A stretch of DNA of 64,000 nucleotides from Sphingopyxis jiangsuensis (GTDB lineage: Bacteria > Pseudomonadota > Alphaproteobacteria > Sphingomonadales > Sphingomonadaceae): contig NZ_JAERPO010000001.1 in NCBI RefSeq assembly GCF_016734905.1, positions 1 through 64,000 on the forward strand. Direction: 5' to 3'. Below, one piece after another: positions 44,576 to 51,146 of the stretch. Position numbers and translations under genes: made by a program. The notes under the pieces were generated by a model, which made no database searches, had not been told where the DNA came from, and saw only the letters and a program-made list of their open reading frames with translations. Within the stretch, counting starts at the first letter, position 1. Every line of letters begins with the position of its first letter.

Positions 44576-45001
44576 ATGTTGTCGGAATTCAAGGAATTCA
44601 TTGCCAAGGGCAATGTCATGGACCTTGCGGTCGGTGTCATCATCGGCGGCGCCTTTGCGACCATCACCACCTCGCTGACCGAGGATGTCATCATGCCGGC
44701 CGTCGGCGCAATATTCGGCGGGGTCGATTTCTCGAGCAAATTCATCCTGCTCGGCAGCGTGCCCGATGGCGTAGCGGCGGACGACTATGCCGCGCTGAAA
44801 GAGGCGGGCGTGGCGATGGTCGGCTATGGCGCTTTTATCACCGCGGTGATCAACTTCCTGATCCTCGCGTTCATCATTTTTCTGCTCGTGCGCTGGGTGA
44901 ACCGGGTGATGCGCAGGCAGGAAGAAGAAGCGCCCGCGCCGGCGGGACCGAGTGAGGTCGACCTGCTGACCGAGATTCGCGACGAATTGCGAAAAAAATA
45001 A
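44576..45001 (+). CDS. mscL: Large-conductance mechanosensitive channel MscL
   Basis: A 141-residue inner-membrane channel that opens on osmotic downshock. The N-terminal [20 protein letters not shown] and [14 protein letters not shown] are the conserved pore helix. The second helix is [20 protein letters not shown] cytosolic helix ends with [13 protein letters not shown] 44576 fits the standard N-terminus and has AAGGGG upstream; ATG 44555 is in frame but longer than the family. It is divergent from the LemA gene. Confidence 0.96.
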   Translation: MLSEFKEFIAKGNVMDLAVGVIIGGAFATITTSLTEDVIMPAVGAIFGGVDFSSKFILLGSVPDGVAADDYAALKEAGVAMVGYGAFITAVINFLILAFIIFLLVRWVNRVMRRQEEEAPAPAGPSEVDLLTEIRDELRKK

Positions 45002-45027
45002 ATTAATATCAGATATTTGTGTGATGA

Positions 45028-45063
45028 AGCCGCCCGCGCCCTTTCCAAGCGCCGGCGGCTTTC
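45028..45063 (+). terminator. mscL terminator
   Basis: AGCCGCC (45028-45034) pairs with GGCGGCT (45054-45060), with further GC pairing inside, and TTT follows. It lies 27 bases after the mscL stop and before the tmRNA gene. Confidence 0.6.
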
Positions 45064-45067
45064 CTAT

Positions 45068-45420
45068 ATTGGTCGGTGCCGGCTTAGGTCGGCTATGAGG
45101 ATAAATGGTGTCGTGGAATAGACACAGCGGACCCGGGGGCAGTACCCGGCGGCTCCACCACAAACCCGCGCTGCCGCATGGCGAGCGGGCTTCTGACGGG
45201 GCCGAACCAGGATCGACGTGTGTTCAAAGGCGATGTTTTCTTCCGGGCTGAGTAACCCGTTAAAGGCTCAAACCTATAAGTGCTAACGATAACGAAGCAC
45301 TCGCTCTTGCTGCCTAACCGATAAGCCTCACGGCCTAAGGTTAGACAAATAGAACGCGGTTCGGACCGAACCGGGCAACAGAATCGGATACCAGCGGCTG
45401 GGGACGAGCCGGGCAACAGA
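45068..45420 (+). ncRNA. ssrA: Two-piece (permuted) tmRNA
   Basis: tmRNA rescues stalled ribosomes. The gene is circularly permuted. The acceptor piece comes first and ends GGCGGCTCCACCA, with CCA at 45158-45160. An intervening stretch that folds on itself (CCCGC..GCGGG type) spans 45161-45197. The coding piece begins GGGGCCGAACCAGGATCGAC at 45198, and its GGGGCC pairs with GGCTCC of the acceptor piece. The tag frame is at 45282-45317 and reads ANDNEALALAA followed by TAA. The outer ends are approximate. Two near-identical CCGGGCAACAGAATCG segments near the 3' end may belong to pseudoknots. Confidence 0.95.
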
Positions 45421-45430
45421 ATCGTCCCAC

Positions 45431-45928
45431 CTATTTCCCATCGTGTTCCACAAGATCGAGCAGCAGCCGCATCGCCGCGCGCGCCGATCTTGCGCGCACC
45501 GCGTCGCGGCCGATCGTTCCCCAGTGATGTTCGCCAATTTCCATCCGCGCGCCGCAGCGGGCGGCGACATAGACCAGTCCCTCCTCGTCACCTGGCCCCG
45601 CAGGCCCGGCGAAACCCGTTATGGCCAGAGCGAGTTCCGCACGCGAGCGCTGCTGCGCCCCGCGCGCCATCGCTTCGGCCACTTTGGCCGACACCGCGCC
45701 GCGTTCGTCGATCAGCTGCTGCTCAATCCCGAGCATGTCGGTCTTGGCCTCGTCGCTATAGGTCACGAAACCACGCTCGAACACATGGCCGAGCCCCTCA
45801 ATGTCGGTGAGCAGCGACGCGACAAGCCCGCCCGTGCAGCTTTCGGCGGTTGCGATGCGCCATTCGCGGTCCTTTGCGGTCTGAAGCAGCCGTGCGGCCA
45901 GCGATTCAAGACTTTGCGCGTTGGTCAT
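45431..45928 (-). CDS. pncC: CinA-family nicotinamide-nucleotide amidase
   Basis: A 165-residue protein of the CinA C-terminal (PncC) family, which deamidates NMN to nicotinate mononucleotide in NAD recycling. The signature ATAESCTGGLVASLLTDIEG contains the catalytic Ser. FERGFVTYSDEAKTDMLGI and ALAITGFAGPAG are the other conserved blocks. ATG 45928 was chosen over the overlapping GTG at 45931, with GGGAG about 6 bases upstream. It converges on ssrA with only about 10 bases between. Confidence 0.9.
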   Translation of the reverse strand: MTNAQSLESLAARLLQTAKDREWRIATAESCTGGLVASLLTDIEGLGHVFERGFVTYSDEAKTDMLGIEQQLIDERGAVSAKVAEAMARGAQQRSRAELALAITGFAGPAGPGDEEGLVYVAARCGARMEIGEHHWGTIGRDAVRARSARAAMRLLLDLVEHDGK

Positions 45929-45998
45929 CACTCACTCCCGCTGGGACCGTGCGTCAAACGCACGCAGAGGGAGGGGGTTCACAATCGCAGCGTCCGAC

Positions 45999-46376
45999 TC
46001 ATTCGCCATACCCGTTCTGGAAGCTCGCCCCCCACGCGCGCATGCTCAACAGCACCGGTTCCAGCGAGCGTCCGAGAGCGGTGAGTTCATATTCCACCCG
46101 CGGCGGCACCTCGGGATAGACGGTCCGCGCAATGATGCCATCGGCTTCGAGTTCGCGCAGCTGCAACGTGATCATGCGCTGCGTCGCATTGGGGGTCAGC
46201 CTGCAGATCGCATTGAAGCGCAATTTCCCGTCGAGCAGGTGAAAGAGAATCACCGGTTTCCACACGCCGCCGATCACCGACAGCGTTGCCTCCACGGCGC
46301 ATCCCGTCTTTTGCGCACGTTTCCGGCCCGTGAGTACGGGTGGTTTCGCTCCATTTTCCGCAATAGTTACGTTCAT
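45999..46376 (-). CDS. HxlR-type winged-helix regulator
   Basis: A 125-residue regulator. CAVEATLSVIGGVWKPVILF and RFNAICRLTPNATQRMITLQ, followed by LRELEADGIIARTVYPEVPP, are the standard HxlR sequence, including the winged helix. A single Cys (in TGCAVEA) is at the position used for redox or aldehyde/quinone sensing in QorR/YodB-type members. It is divergent from a quinone-oxidoreductase-like gene and probably represses it under non-stress conditions. A dyad at 46397-46410 is a candidate operator. Confidence 0.9.
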   Translation of the reverse strand: MNVTIAENGAKPPVLTGRKRAQKTGCAVEATLSVIGGVWKPVILFHLLDGKLRFNAICRLTPNATQRMITLQLRELEADGIIARTVYPEVPPRVEYELTALGRSLEPVLLSMRAWGASFQNGYGE

Positions 46377-46396
46377 GATAGTATAGGCCCAAATTG

Positions 46397-46410
46397 TGCG
46401 TACTTACGCA
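46397..46410. promoter_or_regulatory. Candidate HxlR operator
   Basis: TGCGTA-CT-TACGCA is a perfect 6+2+6 dyad in the spacer between the HxlR gene and the divergent oxidoreductase. HxlR-family regulators often bind GTAC/TTAC-centred dyads. It overlaps the probable promoter of the rightward gene. Confidence 0.6.
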
Positions 46411-46492
46411 ATTCTTTCTACCAGCCTATGCCTTCTTCGGCAACGGGCTTGAGCCCCTCGCGGCAGACCCCGCGAGCGACAGGAAAGAGATT

Positions 46493-47497
46493 ATGGCGGA
46501 AGAGACGATGATGGCGGCATGGTACGAACGGACCGGGACCGCAGCCGACGTGCTGGTGGTCGGCGAGCAGCCGATGCCGGTGCCAAAGGATGGCGAATTG
46601 TTGATCCGCGTCCGCGCGTCGGGGGTGAACCCGTCAGACACCAAGGGCCGCAGCGGCGCGCGCGGCCGCACCTCCATGCCCTACCCGTGCATTATTCCGC
46701 ACCAGGACGGTGCCGGAGAAGTGGTGGGAGCCGGGTCGGCCGAGCTTGCTGAATGGGTAGGGCGCCGCGTCTGGTTCTACGAAGCGCAGCTTGGCCGTCC
46801 GTTTGGCGCCGCCGCCGAATATGTGGCTCTCCCTGCCGTCAAGGTCGTCGCGCTGCCCGATGGGGTCTCGTTCGAGGAAGGCGCGTGCCTGGGCGTTCCG
46901 GCGATGACCGCGCATCGCTGCGTGTTCGCCGATGGCCCGGTCACCGGCAAGACCGTGTTCGTTTCGGGCGGCGCGGGCGCCGTGGGACGTTATGCCATCC
47001 AGTTCGCCAAATCGGGTGGGGCGCGCGTGATTGCGAGCGTCCGCCGAGCCGAGCAGGAACAATCCGCGCTGGCTGCGGGGGCCGACCTGGTCGTCTATCG
47101 CTCCGGGGACGATCTGATCGAGCGCGTTCGCGCGTTCACTGGGACCGAGCGCGGCGTCGACCGCTTTGTGGAGGTGGCCTTCGGCGCCAACCTCGACATG
47201 ATCACGGCGCTGCTGGCGCCGCGCGGCGCGGTCGCCGCCTATTCGTCCGATGCGGTCCCCGAACCCCTTCTGCCCTTCTGGTCGCTCGTCATGCTCGATG
47301 CGACGATCCGGTTCGTGCTGGTCTATGTGATGGACAAGGCTGCACACGCGGCGGCGGCCGCTGCGATCAACGAGGAACTCGTGGCAGGGCGGCTGACGCA
47401 TGCGATCGGCGCGCGCTACCCGCTCAGCGACATTGCAGCGGCCCATCAGGCGCTCGAGGATGGCAAGACGATCGGCAAGATCATCGTTACGAGTTGA
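46493..47497 (+). CDS. Zinc-free quinone oxidoreductase-like MDR protein
   Basis: A 334-residue medium-chain dehydrogenase/reductase. The GroES-like N-terminal domain is followed by a Rossmann domain with VFVSGGAGAVGRYAIQFAKS. The structural-zinc cysteine block is absent and the catalytic-zinc cysteine position is not Cys, as in NADPH:quinone reductases. ATG 46493 is preceded by AGGAAAGAG; the frame to 46394 runs through the operator. It probably reduces quinones or enals with NADPH. The divergent HxlR regulator fits induction by such electrophiles. Confidence 0.88.
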   Translation: MAEETMMAAWYERTGTAADVLVVGEQPMPVPKDGELLIRVRASGVNPSDTKGRSGARGRTSMPYPCIIPHQDGAGEVVGAGSAELAEWVGRRVWFYEAQLGRPFGAAAEYVALPAVKVVALPDGVSFEEGACLGVPAMTAHRCVFADGPVTGKTVFVSGGAGAVGRYAIQFAKSGGARVIASVRRAEQEQSALAAGADLVVYRSGDDLIERVRAFTGTERGVDRFVEVAFGANLDMITALLAPRGAVAAYSSDAVPEPLLPFWSLVMLDATIRFVLVYVMDKAAHAAAAAAINEELVAGRLTHAIGARYPLSDIAAAHQALEDGKTIGKIIVTS

Positions 47498-47518
47498 CCC
47501 CGGCGGGGCGCCGATCGT

Positions 47519-47929
47519 TCAATGCTGGCTTTCGCATTGCGAATGGTCGGCGAGCGCCTCGATGACGCGACAATCGCCCGCCAGTCCGCCGCGGCAGCGG
47601 CCGACGATGCGCTTCAGTTCGTCGCGGAGCAGCGAAAGCTGGGCGATCTTGTCTTCTACCTGCGCCAGATGCGCGCTCGCGATGCGGTCGGCCTCGGTGC
47701 AGTCGCGCGTCGGGTCATCGGACAGGTCGAGGAGCGAGCGGATTTCCTCGATGGTGAAGCCAAGCTCGCGCGAGTGGCGCACAAAGACGAGCCGCGCACG
47801 ATGGTCGGGACCATAGCTGCGATAATTGGCCGCCGACCTCGCGGGCTCGGGAAGCAGACCGATGCGCTCATAATAGCGGATCGTTTCGACATTGGTGCCG
47901 GTGGCACGCGATAGCTCGCCGATTTTCAT
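47519..47929 (-). CDS. MerR-family metal-responsive regulator (CadR/PbrR-like)
   Basis: A 136-residue regulator. The N-terminal MerR helix-turn-helix MKIGELSRATGTNVETIRYY is followed by the dimerisation helix. Cys77, Cys112 and Cys120 occupy the metal-site positions known from CadR, PbrR and ZntR, with extra Cys132 and His136 at the tail. It should twist its promoter and activate the divergent CDF transporter when bound to Cd, Pb or Zn; which metal is not certain. The perfect dyad at 47936-47956 lies between the two genes. Confidence 0.9.
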   Translation of the reverse strand: MKIGELSRATGTNVETIRYYERIGLLPEPARSAANYRSYGPDHRARLVFVRHSRELGFTIEEIRSLLDLSDDPTRDCTEADRIASAHLAQVEDKIAQLSLLRDELKRIVGRCRGGLAGDCRVIEALADHSQCESQH

Positions 47930-47932
47930 GGC

Positions 47933-47965
47933 TTGACCCTGTAGTTGCTACAGGGTGCATATAGG
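47933..47965 (+). promoter_or_regulatory. MerR-type promoter/operator of the CDF gene
   Basis: The inverted repeat ACCCTGTAG / CTACAGGGT (47936-47956, 3-base centre) is perfect. The -35 box TTGACC is at 47933-47938 and a TATA-like -10 element starts at 47958-47960, so the spacer is 19-21 bases. Over-long spacing with a central dyad is the hallmark of MerR-activated promoters, and the dyad is very like known CadR/PbrR sites. Confidence 0.88.
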
Positions 47966-47998
47966 TGGCCGACTCGAAACACCAAGGAGGCTTCGGCG

Positions 47999-48625
47999 AT
48001 GGCCGATCAATGTTGCGCCAGCAAGAGCGGGACCACCGCACTCAACGATCCGCGCTGGCGGCGCATCCTGTGGATCGCGCTGATCGTCAATGCGATGATG
48101 TTCGGCGTGGAAATTGCGGCGGGTGTGGCGGCGGATTCGCGCGCGCTTCAGGCCGACGCGCTCGATTTCCTTGGCGATGCGGCCAATTATGCGATCAGCC
48201 TGGGTGTAGCAGGCATGGCGCTGGCGTGGCGCGCGCGCGCCGCGCTGGTCAAGGCGGCGACGATGCTTGCCTTCGGCCTGTGGGTGATCGGTTCGACCGC
48301 CTGGGCGTTCGTGAACGGAAGCGCGCCGCATGCCGAAACGATGGGGATCGTCGGTGCGCTGGCGCTGGCGGCAAATGTCGTCGTTGCGCTCCTGCTGTTC
48401 CGCTATCGCACCGGCGACGCCAATATGCGGTCGGTGTGGATATGTTCGCGCAACGACGCGATCGGCAATCTGGCGGTGCTTGCTGCCGCGCTCGGCGTGT
48501 TCGGGACGGGGCAGGGCTGGCCCGATCTGGTCGTCGCAGCAATCATGGCGGTGCTCGCGCTGTGGGGCAGCGTTGAGGTGTTCCGGCAGGCGCGGATCGA
48601 GCTGGCGACGGTTCGCGCGCAGTGA
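47999..48625 (+). CDS. CDF-like cation efflux transporter
   Basis: A 208-residue inner-membrane protein with about six helices. It begins MADQCCASK, a short cysteine motif seen in small CDF-like proteins next to MerR regulators. Helix 2 carries ADALDFLGDAAN and helix 5 CSRNDAIGNL, matching the DxxxD-type metal sites of cation diffusion facilitators. The long cytoplasmic C-terminal domain of classical CDFs is missing. AAGGAGG precedes ATG 47999 by 8 bases. Induction by metal through the divergent MerR protein is expected. Confidence 0.88.
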   Translation: MADQCCASKSGTTALNDPRWRRILWIALIVNAMMFGVEIAAGVAADSRALQADALDFLGDAANYAISLGVAGMALAWRARAALVKAATMLAFGLWVIGSTAWAFVNGSAPHAETMGIVGALALAANVVVALLLFRYRTGDANMRSVWICSRNDAIGNLAVLAAALGVFGTGQGWPDLVVAAIMAVLALWGSVEVFRQARIELATVRAQ

Positions 48626-48661
48626 ATTGACGTCGTGGCGCGCGGCTGGCAGGTCGCGCAT

Positions 48662-49549
48662 ATGTCCATTGCTTCGGTCCGCGCGGCGTTGCTCGCGCTC
48701 ACCCTTTCCGGTCTGTCGCTGCCCGCCTTCGCCGAAGAGGCGCGATCAATCCTGTTCGTCGGCAACAGCTTTACCCAAGGCGCCAATTCGGCGGTGCTGC
48801 GCTATCGCCCGCAATCGGTCGAGGGACGCGTCGAGGCCGATGTCGGCGGCATTCCCGCGCTGTTCGCACGTTTCGCCGAGCAGACGGGGCAGATTTGGCG
48901 CGTCGTCCATGTGACGCGCGGCGGCGCTACCCTGGCGGACCATATCCGCGAGCGGCTGCCGTTGATGGCGGGTCGGTGGGACGTGGCGGTGCTGCAGGAA
49001 TATAGCACGCTCGACCCTCAGCGACCGGGCAATGCCGAAATCACGGCCAAAACCGCTCCCGAACTCGCGCGCCATATCGAGAAGGCCAACCCCGGTGCCG
49101 CCATCTATCTGATGGCAACCTGGTCGCGCGCCGACCAGATCTATACGCCCGCCGGCCATTGGTACGGCCGACCGGTCGCCAGCATGGCAGAGGATGTACA
49201 GCGGGCGCTGGACAGGATCGACGCCGCATCGGATGCCATCGACGGCGTCATCCCGGTGGGCGCGGCGTGGAACCGCGCGATGGCGGCGGGGATCGCCGAT
49301 CCCAATCCCTATGACGGGACCAGCTTCGGGCAGGTCGATCTGTGGAGTTACGACCAATATCACGCGAGCGCCGCAGGATCTTACCTGGAGGCGCTCGTCG
49401 TCTTCGGGCGCGTAACCGGCGTCGATCCGCGCACCTTGGGCGCAGGCGACAAGGCGGCGCACGAAATTGGCCTCGATCCGCGCGTGACCGCGGTCTTGCA
49501 GCGCGTTGCCGCCGAACAGCTCCGGCTGCCCGGCGGCGTAGAGCGTTAG
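48662..49549 (+). CDS. Secreted SGNH/GDSL-type hydrolase
   Basis: A 295-residue protein from ATG 48662, with a signal peptide (MSIASVRAALLALTLSGLSL, cleavage near AFAEEA). GNSFTQG near residues 34-40 is the block I region with Ser36 as nucleophile. GNSF, the conserved Gly/Asn blocks and a C-terminal DQYHAS (Asp and His of the triad) fit the SGNH fold. Its substrate could be an acetylated sugar or lipid ester. A GTG at 48635 is an alternative start. It ends overlapping the sulfatase stop by 4 bases, at the edge of the carbohydrate locus. Confidence 0.75.
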   Translation: MSIASVRAALLALTLSGLSLPAFAEEARSILFVGNSFTQGANSAVLRYRPQSVEGRVEADVGGIPALFARFAEQTGQIWRVVHVTRGGATLADHIRERLPLMAGRWDVAVLQEYSTLDPQRPGNAEITAKTAPELARHIEKANPGAAIYLMATWSRADQIYTPAGHWYGRPVASMAEDVQRALDRIDAASDAIDGVIPVGAAWNRAMAAGIADPNPYDGTSFGQVDLWSYDQYHASAAGSYLEALVVFGRVTGVDPRTLGAGDKAAHEIGLDPRVTAVLQRVAAEQLRLPGGVER

Positions 49550-51135
49550 TTCAGCGGCGCGTCAACAGCCGGGCCGTCGTTGTCGCCATATTGGCGGCGG
49601 AGTGCGACGAGGCGCTTTTTCATTTGCGCGATCTGTCGCTGCAGTTTCGAATCGTCGATCCGGTTGTGCATCTCCGACGGATCGGTCTTCAGGTCATAGA
49701 ATTCCCAATTGTTGATGTCCTTGCTGTAAAAGCGGACGAGCTTGTAGCGGTCGCTTCGCACGCCATAATGCGCCCGCACCGCGTGAAAGCCGGGATATTC
49801 ATAATAGTGATAATAGACGTCTTTGCGCCAGTCGGCGGGGGTGCGTCCGGCAAACAGTGCGCGGAGCGAGCGGCCCTGCAGCGTGTCGGGACCTTTGACG
49901 CCGGCAAGCTCGAGGAAGGTCGGGGCATAGTCGACATTCTGGATCGGTGCAGCGACCCGCGTGCCGGGGCGGATATGCCCCGGATATTGGATCAGGAAGG
50001 GCGTGCGCATCGATTCTTCATAGATGAAGCGCTTGTCGAACCAACCATGCTCGCCAAGGTAAAAGCCCTGGTCGGAGGTGTAGACGACAACCGTATTCTT
50101 ATCGAGGCCGCTTTCCTCCAGATAATCGAGCACCGCGCCGACGCCTTCGTCGACCGAGGCGATGGTGCCCAGATATTGCTGCATGTAGCGCTGGTATTTC
50201 CAGACCGCCAATTCGCGTTCCGTCAGCTTCGCTGCGTTCATCCGGTCGTTGTGGGCTTGCATCAGCCGGTCCCATTCGGCCTGCTGCGCATGGGTCATGC
50301 GGTCGAAGCCGCCCGGCCAGCGATTGTAGCGCAATTGCGCGGTGCCCTCCGCAACCGTCATCTTGAGGTCGTGCCCCTCATACATGTCGCGGTAGATATT
50401 CATTTCCTGCGCCGCCGCCGCCGGACGTCCGGCGTAATCGTCGAAATAATTGGTCGGGACGGGAAATGTCACGCCCTGATATTTCTGCAGATGACGCAGC
50501 GCGGGCATGAAATTGCGGTGCGGCGCCTTGTGGTGGATCAGGATCGCAAAGGGCTTCGACTTGTCGCGCCCGCTCTTGAGCCATTCGAGGCTGTATTGCG
50601 TCGTCAGGTCGGTCGCATAGCCTTCGACGATGCTCCGCCCCTTGGGCGTGATGATGTCGGGGTTATAATATTCCCCCTGGTCGTCGAGCACCTTCCAATC
50701 GTCGAAGCCGATGCCTTCGGGCGAATAGTTGAGGTGCCACTTGCCGAACAGCGCGGTGGCATAGCCCGCCTGCGACAGCGCGCGTGGCCACACCCAGATG
50801 CTGTTGTCGAACTTGTTGCCATTCTGCTTGAAGCCGTGGGCGTTGCTTTGCCGGCCGGTCAGCAGCGTCGCGCGGCTAGGCCCGCAGAGCGAGTTGCCGA
50901 CGAAACTGTTGGTGAAGATCGCGCCATTGCGGGCGATGCGGTCGATATTGGGCGTGGGCGCGAGCTTCGACACCTCCGATCTATAGGCGGAGATCGCCTG
51001 ATAAGCGTGATCGTCCGACATGATGTAGACGATGTTCGGACGCTGCGGGGTCGTGCCCTTCTGGTCCTTCGCCTGCGCCGCGCCCGCCAGCATCAGCGGG
51101 ACGGCGAGCGCGGCGATCGAGAGATGGTATCGCAC
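49546..51135 (-). CDS. Cys-type sulfatase (S1 family)
   Basis: A 529-residue secreted sulfatase from GTG 51135, which has AAGGAG 7 bases upstream; the open frame to 51915 is only antisense to the GH3 gene. A signal peptide covers residues 1-22. RPNIVYIMSDDHA supplies the metal-binding Asp pair (41, 42). C84 in LCGPSRATLLTGR is the CxPSR site converted to formylglycine. VVYTSDQGFYLGEHGWFDK is the C-terminal metal-site block. It removes sulfate esters, probably from polysaccharide. The maturation enzyme is not in the window. It follows the GH3 gene after 11 bases. Confidence 0.93.
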   Translation of the reverse strand: MRYHLSIAALAVPLMLAGAAQAKDQKGTTPQRPNIVYIMSDDHAYQAISAYRSEVSKLAPTPNIDRIARNGAIFTNSFVGNSLCGPSRATLLTGRQSNAHGFKQNGNKFDNSIWVWPRALSQAGYATALFGKWHLNYSPEGIGFDDWKVLDDQGEYYNPDIITPKGRSIVEGYATDLTTQYSLEWLKSGRDKSKPFAILIHHKAPHRNFMPALRHLQKYQGVTFPVPTNYFDDYAGRPAAAAQEMNIYRDMYEGHDLKMTVAEGTAQLRYNRWPGGFDRMTHAQQAEWDRLMQAHNDRMNAAKLTERELAVWKYQRYMQQYLGTIASVDEGVGAVLDYLEESGLDKNTVVVYTSDQGFYLGEHGWFDKRFIYEESMRTPFLIQYPGHIRPGTRVAAPIQNVDYAPTFLELAGVKGPDTLQGRSLRALFAGRTPADWRKDVYYHYYEYPGFHAVRAHYGVRSDRYKLVRFYSKDINNWEFYDLKTDPSEMHNRIDDSKLQRQIAQMKKRLVALRRQYGDNDGPAVDAPLN

Positions 51136-51146
51136 GGACAATCTCC

